NCBI GenBank assembly: GCA_016744695.1
Contig: JADGDV010000023.1
Coordinates: forward strand, 1 to 64,000
Direction: 5' to 3'
From: Hahellaceae bacterium
Lineage (GTDB): Bacteria > Pseudomonadota > Gammaproteobacteria > Pseudomonadales > Oleiphilaceae
Length of the DNA: 64,000 bases
Position 1 is the first letter of the stretch, and each line of letters starts with the position of its first letter. Below, one piece after another: positions 35,786 through 45,468 of this stretch. The notes beneath the pieces are model-generated. The model was given only the letters and a program-made list of their open reading frames with translations, had not been told where the DNA came from and did not search any database. The translations under genes and the position numbers were made by a program.

Positions 35786-37477
35786 ATGCCTTACGACCTA
35801 AAATCTATTAGAGTGCCTCGCCTTTGGGGAGTTCCATTAAAAACACTGGTTTCTTTACTCGAAAATGGTTATTCCAGAAAACTCCTTGAAACCCCTCTTA
35901 TAAAAGAAGTGGGAGTAGATAAACTTAGAGCCCTAGCTATTGATGACTCGCCTGTAATGATACCTAAATACGGAAAAGGTCGCTCTATCTCGGCAGCCAA
36001 CGCCAAAGAAACTCTCAAAACATTTGAGTTTCTTCACCATCCTACGCTTGATAACCCAGGGTTTCGTTTTCAAAACGTATTCGACTTTGCAACCGCTTAC
36101 CGCAATGGAACAACCACACCTGTAGACGTTGCGAATCAAGTTATTAAAGCTATTAAAACCTCAAATGATGGAAAAACACCACTGCGTGCCATTATAAATT
36201 CCAATGAGCAAGATATTCTCAAGCAAGCAAAGGCATCTCAAAAAAGAATTAAAGCAGGTAAAGCCTACAGTGTTTTAGATGGCGTACCGGTTGCGGTTAA
36301 AGATGAACTCGATATGGTTCCTTATGCTACATCAGTGGGTACATCTATTTTTGGTAAAGATAATTCAGCCTCTGAAGATTCCACCGTTGTTGCTCGCCTG
36401 CGTGCTGCTGGCGCATTATTAATAGGCAAAACCAATATGCACGAAATTGGTATTGGGGTAACGGGGGGCAACCCTCATCATGGTGTTTGTCGCAACCCTT
36501 ACGACCCTCTTTACCATACAGGAGGCTCATCCAGCGGGTCAGCCTCTGCCGTCGCGGCGGGGTTATGCCCTCTTTCTATTGGTGCGGATGGGGGTGGATC
36601 AGTACGTATACCAGCGGCTTTATGTGGCATCTCCGGTTTAAAAGCAACCTGGAGCAGAGTAAGTGAATTTGGCGCCGCCCCTCTTTGCTGGAGTGTTGCT
36701 CACGTAGGCCCTATGGGCGCAACGGTTGATGATGTAGCCTTAGGTTATAGCTTAATGGCTGGGCCAGACACTAAAGATGAAGCATCAATAGAACAACCCA
36801 ATGTACATTTGAAAGATTATTTAAATAGCGACTTAACAGGCCTTAGAATCGGTATTTTTACACCTTGGTTTCAACATGCGGATAAGGATGTTGTTGAACA
36901 TTGTACCAACGCACTCAAAATGCTTGAGAGCCAAGGAGCAACTCGACACGAAATCAGCATTAACAATCTTGATGCACAAAGAATTGCTCATACAGTCACT
37001 ATTGCCAGTGAGATGTTAACAGCCATGAGTGAGGAGCGTAATAAAGATACCAGCCGCTTTGCACTAGATACACGCATTAACTTGGCCATTGCCTCCACAT
37101 TCACAGCAACAGATTATGTAAAGGCACAGCAAGTAAGAGCGTTGGCGATTAAAGCCTTTAAAGATGCCTTTGAGGATGTTGACGTTATTATCACACCATC
37201 ATCAGCGATAACCGCGCCCAAAATAAATGAAAAAGCCTTGCCTGCCGGAGAATCTAATTTATCAGCATTAACCGAGATCATGCGTTTTGCCACGGCAGGT
37301 AACCTCACAGGCCTGCCTGCATTAACCGTTAATGCAGGCTATTCAGAAAAAGGGTTTCCGATTGGTGTTCAGCTAATGGGACGACCTTGGGAAGAGCACA
37401 CGTTGCTCCGTATGGGAAGAGTCATTGATAAAGCCACCATGAAGAAAAAACCTAAGGTACACTTCCCACTTTTCTGA
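35786..37477 (+). CDS. Amidase-signature hydrolase (fatty-acid-amide-hydrolase-like)
   Basis: The catalytic Ser-cisSer-Lys triad of the amidase signature family is visible: Lys172 (PVAVKDE), Ser248 (HTGGSSSGSA) and Ser272 (GADGGGSVRIPA). The 24-residue spacing between the two Ser is as in FAAH. The N-terminal 110 residues before the signature domain are unlike GatA, and the length of 563 exceeds the usual 460-500. This favours the FAAH-like amidases over a tRNA amidotransferase. The substrate is unknown. The gene converges on the small membrane-protein gene at 37482 with only four bases between stops. Confidence 0.88.
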   Translation: MPYDLKSIRVPRLWGVPLKTLVSLLENGYSRKLLETPLIKEVGVDKLRALAIDDSPVMIPKYGKGRSISAANAKETLKTFEFLHHPTLDNPGFRFQNVFDFATAYRNGTTTPVDVANQVIKAIKTSNDGKTPLRAIINSNEQDILKQAKASQKRIKAGKAYSVLDGVPVAVKDELDMVPYATSVGTSIFGKDNSASEDSTVVARLRAAGALLIGKTNMHEIGIGVTGGNPHHGVCRNPYDPLYHTGGSSSGSASAVAAGLCPLSIGADGGGSVRIPAALCGISGLKATWSRVSEFGAAPLCWSVAHVGPMGATVDDVALGYSLMAGPDTKDEASIEQPNVHLKDYLNSDLTGLRIGIFTPWFQHADKDVVEHCTNALKMLESQGATRHEISINNLDAQRIAHTVTIASEMLTAMSEERNKDTSRFALDTRINLAIASTFTATDYVKAQQVRALAIKAFKDAFEDVDVIITPSSAITAPKINEKALPAGESNLSALTEIMRFATAGNLTGLPALTVNAGYSEKGFPIGVQLMGRPWEEHTLLRMGRVIDKATMKKKPKVHFPLF

Positions 37478-37481
37478 TTTT

Positions 37482-37970
37482 TTACTTATTACTCTTATGC
37501 AATAAGGCATTAGTTGATATCACAGAGCCTGTGTAAGCAACAATGCCTAATACTAACAGCAGCGGCTGCACAAATAGAGCAAACTGGGGTACCGGGTCAG
37601 CCATCATGACGAGTACCGAAAAAAGTAAACCAGGTACCAAAACCAAAAATATTGTCCCAGCAATCAAAAATACAATACGCTCCTTATGCTGAAGCATCTT
37701 CGGGTCTATCATCAAGCCCATTATAAATTTCACAATGGCTAAACCACCTAGAATGGCAGCGGCCATTGATAAGTCATAACTAGAGAGAATAGATTTCACA
37801 TCACTCTGCCATAGTTTAAACACGGCGATAACAAAAAACGGCAATAAAATGAACATAATATCGGCATAGGTACCAAATAAAATACTTAGCTGTTGTTCAT
37901 TTTCTCCCGAAGTAGCATATCTATCTTCAGCATAGTCATTCATCCCTGAGCCTGTATCCTCTGTATTCAT
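37482..37970 (-). CDS. Small four-helix membrane protein coupled to the hybrid kinase
   Basis: The 162-aa protein has four hydrophobic segments: YADIMFILLPFFVIAVF, AAAILGGLAIVKFIMGL, IVFLIAGTIFLVLVPGLL and FALFVQPLLLVLGIVAY. A short acidic N-terminus precedes them. I recognise no family. Its start overlaps the stop of the 1234-aa hybrid kinase gene by four bases (ATGA), so it is translated with that kinase and may modulate or anchor it. Confidence 0.65.
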   Translation of the reverse strand: MNTEDTGSGMNDYAEDRYATSGENEQQLSILFGTYADIMFILLPFFVIAVFKLWQSDVKSILSSYDLSMAAAILGGLAIVKFIMGLMIDPKMLQHKERIVFLIAGTIFLVLVPGLLFSVLVMMADPVPQFALFVQPLLLVLGIVAYTGSVISTNALLHKSNK

Positions 37971-40900
37971 TTTGTTACCTCTTCCAGTTGGGCAATATAA
38001 TCTAATGTGTCTTTCAGTGCTGTATCGGTTTTACAAAATAATTTTTCAATATGCGTCGATACCGCACCACACTCAATGGCCTCTTCTAACTCAGCCGCAC
38101 TCAGGCGTAATGATTCTGCAGCAATGCTCGCAGCAATGCCTTTAAGGGTATGTGCTAAACGATGTGCCAGCTCTACATCCTTATTATCATAAGCATCAAT
38201 AATTTGTGATACAGAGGCTTCTTGGTCTTCTTTAAAACAGACCAGCATTCGAGTAAGTATTTCCTGACTTCCACCCATTTGCTCTAAGGCAAGTGTGAGG
38301 TTTAAGGCATCAACACTTAAAGCTGTTTCGCTCTCTACCGGTACTATGTCTGACTCTTGCTCCGACTCTAATTCTTCAGGCAGTATCCATTTCACCAACT
38401 TGCTATACAGCACATCTTGAGAAACAGGCTTACTGATGTAGTCATCCATACCTGCATTTAAGCATTTCTGTTCATCGCCTTTCATGGCGTTAGCTGTCAT
38501 GGCAATAACGGGCATTGATTTTAAATCCAGCTGACTACGTATTCTCCGCGTGGCCTCAAAGCCATCCATTATGGGCATCTGTACATCCATTAATACCGCA
38601 GAAATCGACGAAACATTGGTTTCATCAGATAGAAAATCAACCGCTTCCTGACCATTTTGAACCAACTCAACATTGATATTAATTTGCTTCAAAAATGCTG
38701 TCGCAATTTCCTGATTAAAAGGTGTGTCTTCAACCAGTAATACACACTGGCCTGCCAATTTTTTAATCGACTTCTCAAGCTCATCTTGACCTTGTCGTTT
38801 TGAATTTTTCTGCCCTGTGAAGCCTAATACTTCCTGCATTGAATCCAACAACAATGATGGCGTCACCGGTTTTATCATTGGATAAAAAGAATAACTTTCT
38901 GCTTCTTCGATCAACTTCTCTTCATTTGACAGTGCCATAACCATAATCGGTGTGTCTGCAAATACAGGGATATTACGAATACCTACCGCCGCATCAATCG
39001 TTCTCATGGCATTAAGCTGTCGATCAATAAAAATCACATCATAAATAGGCTCTTTAACTTCACTGGTCAGCTTATCTATTAACGTGAAATCAGGCTGAAT
39101 CCAGTCAGCTTTACATTGGAAGGACGCTAATATCTCAAGCATCGCATTTTGCCCGGCATCCTTATCATCAATTAACAATATGCGCGTCTCTGCTAGACTT
39201 TTATCGGCATAAACATCTTCAGAGATATTATCTTTCTGAAGATCAAACCACGCGTTAAAACAAAACGTACTGCCTTCCCCTTCCTTGCTTTCAACCCAAA
39301 TTTCACCTTCCATCATTTCGACTAACTGCTTACTTATGCTTAAGCCAAGCCCTGTACCACCATATTGCCGTGTTGTTGACTCGTCAGCCTGTGAAAAGGG
39401 CTTAAATAGTTTTTGTTGCTGATCTTTAGTCAAGCCAATGCCAGTATCACTCACTGAAAATTGTAATTGCACCTTGTCGTCAAGTTGCTGAGTTTCAGCA
39501 ATGCGAACAACAACCTCACCTTCCGCAGTAAATTTAATCGCATTATTGGTTAGGTTCACCAATATCTGTTCAAGGCGTAAGGCATCACCAACCAAGCCTG
39601 CCATGACACCATGATTAGCATTAACCACTAACTCTAAATTTTTATCGGCGGCACGATGAGACAACATAATAACTAGGTCATTAATGACCGTATTAATATC
39701 AAACGGAATATGTTCTAGATCTAACTTGCCCGCTTCAATTTTAGAAAAGTCTAGAATGTCATTAATGATGCCTAACAACGATTTTGAGGAGCTCTCTATT
39801 TTACTAATATAATCACGTTGCCTGGTCGTAAGATCTGTTTTTTGCGCTAATGCTGAAAAGCCAATGATCGCATTCATGGGTGTACGTATTTCATGACTCA
39901 TATTAGCCAAAAATTCGCTTTTAGCGGAAGTCGATGCCTGTGCCGCTTCGCGCTCCCGCTCGGCTCTTTCTTTCTCTATGCGTTCAGTAATATCAATAAG
40001 AGAACCTTCTAAATACGCAGGCTCTCCTTTTGCATTACTCACTAAACGCGCCGAGCTGCTTCCCCAGAATAAAGACCCATCGTTTCTTTTATACTGTGAT
40101 TCAAATGCCGTAACTCTTCCACTCTCTAAGAGCATAGACTCAAATCGTGCTCTATCCTCTTCATCAACACAGCACTCAAGGGCTATATTCTCAACAATAA
40201 GGATAATTTTATCTGCTGATTCGTAACCAAAAAGGTGTGCCAAAGCAGGGTTTGCACTAATGAAGCGGCCATTCAAAGTACATTGAAAAATGCCTTCAGA
40301 CGCATTTTCATACAGTGTTTGAAATTTATTAAGATGAACAAGCGCCCGCTCATTCGCATCAACGGCCCGTCTTTCAGACTCCAATGCTTTCTTACGTGCA
40401 AACTCTGTTTGGCGCTTTTGCGTGTTAATGCGATCAGCCAATGCAAGAGAAAGAAGAAGTACATTGGTAAATGCACCAAATTGAATACCATTGCTAGTGA
40501 AGTAGTTGTGAGGAATAACACCAAACAAATAAAGCAGAGCAGCGAGTACGCCGCCCATATAGCCAATCCAGGCAAAGGTGTAATATCTAGCGGCTCTATG
40601 TCCTCTGCGCCATAAGATAATACCTATAACACTTAACACAAACGCATATAAAATGGTGACACGCGTTGATAGCTGTATGCTGAAGTTATAGTCTGTCATT
40701 AATGAAATAATAGCCAACCACAACGAAGCAACAATGCAAAATTTAATCAGTGCATCCATCATGGGTGCACGATGCTTTGTTTGTAAGAATGCTCTTGAGA
40801 AGAGCAATAAAAATGCCCATGTTAAATTAAGTGCCAGCGGAATTATGGTGTTATTCCAAGCAAGATCTTTCCAGCTAACATATTGCCATATAAGACCTCC

Positions 40901-41671
40901 AATCGCGCACTGGCCAACCAAGAATGCACTAATCGCTAAAACATAATAAAGGTAGGCAATGTCTTTTATTGATATAAACACAAACAAGTTATAAAGCAGC
41001 ATTATCAACATAATGCCGAAGAAAACACCCTGCTGAAGTCGTTCTTTAGAAATGTGATCAGTCAGACCTTTTGATGACCATAAGTTAAGGCCTAACTGCT
41101 TAGAGCTATCACTTTCAACGCGAATAAACAGTGATTTACTTTCGCCAGGTAGTAGCTGTACATTGAAAAGTGAACGAGAAAATGAAAAAGGGTTAGTATC
41201 GAACGCCCTCAAATCACCCCTTTCACTTTTAGTATAAGAACCGTCACTAGAGACTGTATATACGTCAATTTTATCTAATAAAGGGTATTCAAATTCTAAC
41301 CACCAATCTTTCGGTAAAGTAGATAATCGAGTGTGATAATGTGTATTAAACTTAATCCAATAGGCCGTCTGGCCAAAACCGAAATTGGCACGAGGTTTGT
41401 CAACTTTAAAAAATTTTTCTCTACCCGCTCCATTAATTAAATCTTCTACCGTATACCGTCCATTTTCTTCTTTCAGGTATAAAATATCAGAACCAAGTTG
41501 CTTAAACTGAGTATTGAACTGAAGTTTTATTGTTGGTGTTGCATGAGCCATTGATGAGGCATAGCTATACGAGGGCCCTATTAAGCCCAATAATATAACC
41601 AAAGTTGATAGTAATATGTATAAACAGGAGGAAAATTGCTTTTGACAACGCCTCAGACACCGCGTGAACAA
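37967..41671 (-). CDS. 7TMR-DISM hybrid histidine kinase with PAS, two receivers and Hpt
   Basis: Domain order is signal peptide, DISMED2-type periplasmic domain (about 50-195), seven helices (about 210-420), coiled coil and PAS ([15 protein letters not shown], about 450-570). These are followed by HisKA ([16 protein letters not shown]), HATPase ([19 protein letters not shown]), receiver 1 (DVIFIDRQL), receiver 2 ([17 protein letters not shown]) and a C-terminal Hpt domain ([12 protein letters not shown]). It is a complete phosphorelay in one protein, and the final response regulator is not in the window. The start is TTG at 41671 with AAGGGG eight bases upstream. No in-frame ATG precedes the signal peptide. 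Confidence 0.93.
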   Translation of the reverse strand: MFTRCLRRCQKQFSSCLYILLSTLVILLGLIGPSYSYASSMAHATPTIKLQFNTQFKQLGSDILYLKEENGRYTVEDLINGAGREKFFKVDKPRANFGFGQTAYWIKFNTHYHTRLSTLPKDWWLEFEYPLLDKIDVYTVSSDGSYTKSERGDLRAFDTNPFSFSRSLFNVQLLPGESKSLFIRVESDSSKQLGLNLWSSKGLTDHISKERLQQGVFFGIMLIMLLYNLFVFISIKDIAYLYYVLAISAFLVGQCAIGGLIWQYVSWKDLAWNNTIIPLALNLTWAFLLLFSRAFLQTKHRAPMMDALIKFCIVASLWLAIISLMTDYNFSIQLSTRVTILYAFVLSVIGIILWRRGHRAARYYTFAWIGYMGGVLAALLYLFGVIPHNYFTSNGIQFGAFTNVLLLSLALADRINTQKRQTEFARKKALESERRAVDANERALVHLNKFQTLYENASEGIFQCTLNGRFISANPALAHLFGYESADKIILIVENIALECCVDEEDRARFESMLLESGRVTAFESQYKRNDGSLFWGSSSARLVSNAKGEPAYLEGSLIDITERIEKERAEREREAAQASTSAKSEFLANMSHEIRTPMNAIIGFSALAQKTDLTTRQRDYISKIESSSKSLLGIINDILDFSKIEAGKLDLEHIPFDINTVINDLVIMLSHRAADKNLELVVNANHGVMAGLVGDALRLEQILVNLTNNAIKFTAEGEVVVRIAETQQLDDKVQLQFSVSDTGIGLTKDQQQKLFKPFSQADESTTRQYGGTGLGLSISKQLVEMMEGEIWVESKEGEGSTFCFNAWFDLQKDNISEDVYADKSLAETRILLIDDKDAGQNAMLEILASFQCKADWIQPDFTLIDKLTSEVKEPIYDVIFIDRQLNAMRTIDAAVGIRNIPVFADTPIMVMALSNEEKLIEEAESYSFYPMIKPVTPSLLLDSMQEVLGFTGQKNSKRQGQDELEKSIKKLAGQCVLLVEDTPFNQEIATAFLKQININVELVQNGQEAVDFLSDETNVSSISAVLMDVQMPIMDGFEATRRIRSQLDLKSMPVIAMTANAMKGDEQKCLNAGMDDYISKPVSQDVLYSKLVKWILPEELESEQESDIVPVESETALSVDALNLTLALEQMGGSQEILTRMLVCFKEDQEASVSQIIDAYDNKDVELAHRLAHTLKGIAASIAAESLRLSAAELEEAIECGAVSTHIEKLFCKTDTALKDTLDYIAQLEEVTK

Positions 41672-41791
41672 CGCGTAGACCCCTTATTTTGTTGTTGTAT
41701 TGCAAACAAGTATAGACAAAGAGTCAGATTGTGACGTTGGATTAAGGTAAAAATAACACTCTAGAACGATTATTAACGGTTTGTTACATGC

Positions 41792-42397
41792 TCACGGTTT
41801 AACCGCCAATAAAAGCGCCTGCTCTGCCAATTCATCAAGCGTCATGCCACCACGTTCATCAAACCACGTTGTGGTCCAGCTAAGCGCTCCGGTTAAAAAA
41901 CGGCGTACAATAAAGGTATCACCCGATACAAGCCCTTCAGCCTTTGCCTGATCTAAAACATCCAACCATAGTTTTTCGTAAATATCTCTAAGCGATAAAA
42001 TATGAGCCTGGCTTTCTTCCGTTAAGCTACGCCATTCATAAACTAAAACGGACATGGCTTCACCGGTAAACCCTGTAATTGAGGTTAGCTCACATTTGAT
42101 AAGCTCCAGTAGCTTCTCTCTTGTAGAATCTGATGTTTCTAATGCACGGACCATGCGAGCGGTATTGTAACGAATAGCCTCTTCCATCACCGCCTTGAGT
42201 ATTTCTTCTTTGGTTTTGAAATGATGAAAAATACTACCTGACTGAATACCCACTTCATTCGCTAAATCACGTACGGTGGTTCGCTCGTAACCCTTCTTTT
42301 TAAAAAGATGAGCGGCTTTAACCAATAAACGCCCACGTGCACTCTCGGGGTTAGTTACGTAACCTGCTTCTACCAATGTTTCCAACTCAGACTTCAA
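41792..42397 (-). CDS. atuR: TetR-family repressor of the atu operon
   Basis: The 201-aa TetR protein has an N-terminal HTH (KAAHLFKKKGYERTTVRDLANEVGIQSGSIFHHFKTKEEIL) and a helical ligand domain. It is divergent from atuA, as in Pseudomonas, where AtuR represses the atu genes until terpenoid intermediates appear. A perfect 11-bp-arm palindrome at 42577-42602 in the shared gap is its probable operator. The start is TTG 42397 with AAGGATG upstream. The symbol rests on position and family, because TetR ligand domains are too variable to prove identity by eye. Confidence 0.85.
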   Translation of the reverse strand: MKSELETLVEAGYVTNPESARGRLLVKAAHLFKKKGYERTTVRDLANEVGIQSGSIFHHFKTKEEILKAVMEEAIRYNTARMVRALETSDSTREKLLELIKCELTSITGFTGEAMSVLVYEWRSLTEESQAHILSLRDIYEKLWLDVLDQAKAEGLVSGDTFIVRRFLTGALSWTTTWFDERGGMTLDELAEQALLLAVKP

Positions 42398-42457
42398 GTT
42401 ATTTCATCCTTATAAAACTAAATACCGACTGATCTAACCATTCTACCTGCTGGTGTT

Positions 42458-42542
42458 GGTTATCCGAAGTTGCTTTTCAAAATTTACTAAACTCGCCAAG
42501 GCTCAGACAAACGTAATTTTTGAAAAGCAACTTCGGATAACC
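42458..42542. repeat. 85-base near-perfect palindrome in the atuR-atuA gap
   Basis: Thirty-base arms (42458-42487 and 42513-42542), beginning GGTTATCCGAAGTTGC, match as inverted copies with a single mismatch, separated by 25 bases. The arms are far longer than an operator or terminator needs. It looks like a MITE-like or REP-like insertion. No second copy is visible in this window. Confidence 0.8.
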
Positions 42543-42576
42543 CCAGAGTCCATACTAACGGCAATGTAGAACTTTT

Positions 42577-42602
42577 ACAAACCAAGCGCTTGCTTGGTTT
42601 GT
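42577..42602. promoter_or_regulatory. Probable AtuR operator palindrome
   Basis: ACAAACCAAGC and GCTTGGTTTGT are perfect complements around a GCTT centre. The 26-base site lies 70 bases before the atuA ATG, in the atuR-atuA gap, and has the size and symmetry of TetR-family operators. Confidence 0.65.
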
Positions 42603-42671
42603 TTTTCTAGGGTATCTTAGTGCTATCAAAAGTAACATTAAAATAGAATAACATCAGTGGAAACATACCTT

Positions 42672-44486
42672 ATGAGCACTAATACAAAGAAAATACGCAT
42701 TGGATGTGCATCTGCTTTTTGGGGTGACACAGAAACAGCCGCCGCTCAATTAGTTGCCAAAGGTAATATCGACTACCTCGTATTTGACTATCTCGCTGAA
42801 ATTACTATGTCGATCATGGCTGGCCAAAAAATGAAAAGCCCCGATGCAGGCTATGCCACTGATTTTGTAAAAACAGTAATGACCCCTTTGCTTTCAGAAA
42901 TTAAAAACAAAGGCATTAAGGTCATCAGTAATGCGGGTGGTGTAAACCCTGAAGCTTGTCGAAATGCGCTACAAGAAGCGGCTGATCATGCGGGCATCGC
43001 ACTCAAAATCGCGGTAGTAATGGGCGATAACATCTTGCCTCATAAGAATAAATACGCCAAAGACGGTATTACAGAAATAAATACAGGTGCACCAATCCCT
43101 CCTATGTTCGTCAGTATGAATGCCTATCTTGGCGCACCCGGTGTTGTTACCGCACTCGAAGAAAATGCCGACATTATTATTACCGGCCGAGTGGTTGATA
43201 GTGCCGTCGTGCTAGGGGCATTGGTACATGAATTTAACTGGCAAATGGATGATTACAATAAACTAGCTCAAGGGAGTTTGGCCGGCCATATCATCGAATG
43301 TGGCGCACAGTGTACTGGGGGAAACTTTACTGACTGGCAAGCAGTATCCAATGGCTACGACAACATGGGTTTTCCTATTGTCGAAGTTGAAGCAAACGGT
43401 GACTTTATTGTAACCAAGTCAGAAGGCACGGGAGGAATGGTCAGTTGTGCAACCGTAGGCGAGCAATTGGTGTATGAAATTGGTGACCCACGGGCTTACT
43501 TTCTTCCTGATGTGGTCTGTGATTTCACTCAGGTTAAGCTTGAACAACTAGAAAAAGATATCGTTCAAGTAACCCATGCGAAGGGTCACCCTCCTACTGA
43601 TCAGTACAAAGTATCTGCTACTTACCCAGACGGATTCAAATGCAGCGTGTCGTTTTTAATTGGCGGAATACAGGCTGCGGATAAAGGTAAAGCCGTTGCT
43701 GATGCCATCATCAAGAAAACCAGTCGCTTATTTGAAGAACGTGGAATGAAGCCTTATTCCGAAGTTAATATTGAGTTATTGGGCACTGAAACGACTTATG
43801 CTAAACACGCAACATGCGCCAGCACACGTGAAGTAGTCGTTAAAATTGGTGTAGCCCATCCAGAAAAGAAAGCACTGGTACTGTTTTCACGAGAAATAGC
43901 ACAAGCCGGCACAGGCATGGCGCCAGGTCTCACAGGCATTGTAGGTGGTCGGCCTACTGTATGGCCAAAAATCCGCCTTTATTCCTGCCTTGTCCCTAAA
44001 GAAGGTATTGAAGTGGCGGTTGATATTGCCGGTGCAATAACACCGGTTGCAGTAAATACTACCGGCGACTTCAACGAAGATTGCATAACGCCTCAGGCAG
44101 TCAAACAAAGCAGTGTAAACCAGGCTGATCTCACCCAAGAAGTCCCTTTAATCAATCTGGCCTGGGGACGTAGTGGCGACAAAGGGAATCACTCAAATAT
44201 TGGCATTATTGCACGCAAGCCTGAGTACCTTCCCTATATACGTGACGCACTCACCACTACCGCCGTTGCTAGTTTCATGCAACATACCTTAGATGATGAC
44301 AGCGGGAAAGTAAGCCGCTGGGAGCTTCCTGGTATTAATGCGATTAACTTTTTACTTGAAAATAGTCTGGGCGGTGGAGGCGTTGCGAGCCTTCGAATAG
44401 ATCCCCAAGGGAAAGCATTTGCACAACAATTATTAGAGTTTCCAATTCCAGTTTCAGCAGAGATAGCAAAAGAAGTAAATCCGTAG
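42672..44486 (+). CDS. atuA: Acyclic terpene utilisation protein AtuA
   Basis: The protein (604 aa from ATG 42672) has the long AtuA/DUF1446 domain ([51 protein letters not shown]). A C-terminal AtuA-like ferredoxin-fold domain follows ([40 protein letters not shown]). AtuA is needed for growth on citronellol and geraniol in Pseudomonas, but its exact reaction is not settled. It opens the operon opposite atuR. A GTG at 42657 is in frame, and the ATG is preferred. The stop codon TAG is formed from the first bases of a palindromic repeat. Confidence 0.93.
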   Translation: MSTNTKKIRIGCASAFWGDTETAAAQLVAKGNIDYLVFDYLAEITMSIMAGQKMKSPDAGYATDFVKTVMTPLLSEIKNKGIKVISNAGGVNPEACRNALQEAADHAGIALKIAVVMGDNILPHKNKYAKDGITEINTGAPIPPMFVSMNAYLGAPGVVTALEENADIIITGRVVDSAVVLGALVHEFNWQMDDYNKLAQGSLAGHIIECGAQCTGGNFTDWQAVSNGYDNMGFPIVEVEANGDFIVTKSEGTGGMVSCATVGEQLVYEIGDPRAYFLPDVVCDFTQVKLEQLEKDIVQVTHAKGHPPTDQYKVSATYPDGFKCSVSFLIGGIQAADKGKAVADAIIKKTSRLFEERGMKPYSEVNIELLGTETTYAKHATCASTREVVVKIGVAHPEKKALVLFSREIAQAGTGMAPGLTGIVGGRPTVWPKIRLYSCLVPKEGIEVAVDIAGAITPVAVNTTGDFNEDCITPQAVKQSSVNQADLTQEVPLINLAWGRSGDKGNHSNIGIIARKPEYLPYIRDALTTTAVASFMQHTLDDDSGKVSRWELPGINAINFLLENSLGGGGVASLRIDPQGKAFAQQLLEFPIPVSAEIAKEVNP

Positions 44487-44542
44487 GGTGCGCCATGCGC
44501 ACCACAAAAACTTAAATAAAAAACGGGACGCATCGCACTACC
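44483..44542. repeat. Degenerate palindromic repeat between atuA and atuB
   Basis: The left end GTAGGGTGCGCCATGC followed by GCACC is nearly identical to the left arm at 48411. The right end (GGGACGCATCGCACTACC) is an eroded inverted copy. Only the left arm is well preserved. The element supplies the atuA stop codon. Confidence 0.72.
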
Positions 44543-44561
44543 TGCAATGTAGATATTAAAT

Positions 44562-45455
44562 ATGACTTACAACTCAATCTATAAAGACACTCTTTTCAAA
44601 GAAAAGAACATCATTGTTACAGGGGGCGGTAGCGGCATTGGTCGATGCACCGCTCATGAGCTCAGTTCACTCGGGGCCAATGTCATTATCGTTGGACGAA
44701 AGATAGAGAAGCTACAGAAGGTTTCAGATGAAATAACCGAAGATGGTGGCAAAGTTGATCATTTTAGCTGCGATATCAGAGAAGAAGACTCTGTTTCCGC
44801 CATGATCAAATCGATTAGTGAAAAGCACGGCCATATTCACGGCCTTGTTAATAATGCGGGAGGGCAATACCCCTCACCACTAGCCTCGATTAATCAAAAA
44901 GGGTGGGAAACGGTGGTTAGAACTAACCTAACCGGCGGATTTCTGGTCGCTCGTGAAGTTTACAACCAATCTATGTCTAAACAGGGTGGCTCCATTGTGA
45001 ATATCGTTGCAGACATGTGGGGTGGTATGCCCGGCATGGGGCACTCTGGCGCTGCACGCGCAGGCATGGTCAATTTTACTCAAACAGCCGCCATTGAATG
45101 GGGGGTATCAGGCGTTCGCGTTAACGCCATTGCTCCGGGTTGGGTCGCAACCAGTGGCATGGACACCTACCCTCCTCATATGAAGCCTTACCTTCTGTCA
45201 TTAAAAGACGCCGTTCCTCTTAAGCGCTTGGGCACCGAATCTGAAATGAGTTCTGTTATTTGTTTTCTCTTGAGTGAAGGCGCTAACTTCATCAGCGGTG
45301 ACTGTATTCGAATCGACGGGGCGGCATCTCAAGGGAGCCGAGTTTGGCCACTCCCAAAAGCGAAGAACTCTGAATCATACAATGGCTTTCATCGAGCAAC
45401 GACACCTGCTGTATTTCAGGAACAAATTTCTCAGTCAACTGAAACCAAAACATAG
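44562..45455 (+). CDS. atuB: Short-chain dehydrogenase/reductase AtuB, PECR-like
   Basis: The Rossmann SDR fold is shown by VTGGGSGIGRCTA, LVNNAGGQY and VRVNAIAPGW. The usual YxxxK is missing: the aligned stretch reads HSGAARAGMVNFTQ. It closely matches the HSGAARAG motif of peroxisomal trans-2-enoyl-CoA reductase and dienoyl-CoA-reductase-type SDRs. This suggests it reduces or oxidises a CoA-bound enoyl intermediate rather than a free alcohol. In Pseudomonas atuB is annotated only as an oxidoreductase. It lies second in the operon; the C-terminal extension after residue 265 is Gln/Ser-rich. Confidence 0.85.
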   Translation: MTYNSIYKDTLFKEKNIIVTGGGSGIGRCTAHELSSLGANVIIVGRKIEKLQKVSDEITEDGGKVDHFSCDIREEDSVSAMIKSISEKHGHIHGLVNNAGGQYPSPLASINQKGWETVVRTNLTGGFLVAREVYNQSMSKQGGSIVNIVADMWGGMPGMGHSGAARAGMVNFTQTAAIEWGVSGVRVNAIAPGWVATSGMDTYPPHMKPYLLSLKDAVPLKRLGTESEMSSVICFLLSEGANFISGDCIRIDGAASQGSRVWPLPKAKNSESYNGFHRATTPAVFQEQISQSTETKT

Positions 45456-45468
45456 GCGAAGACCACTC

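Noticed and set aside
45274..45468. Upstream extension of the atuC frame into atuB
   Set aside because: It overlaps the conserved C-terminal SDR coding region of atuB and is not protein-like; ATG 45469 gives the usual AtuC length.
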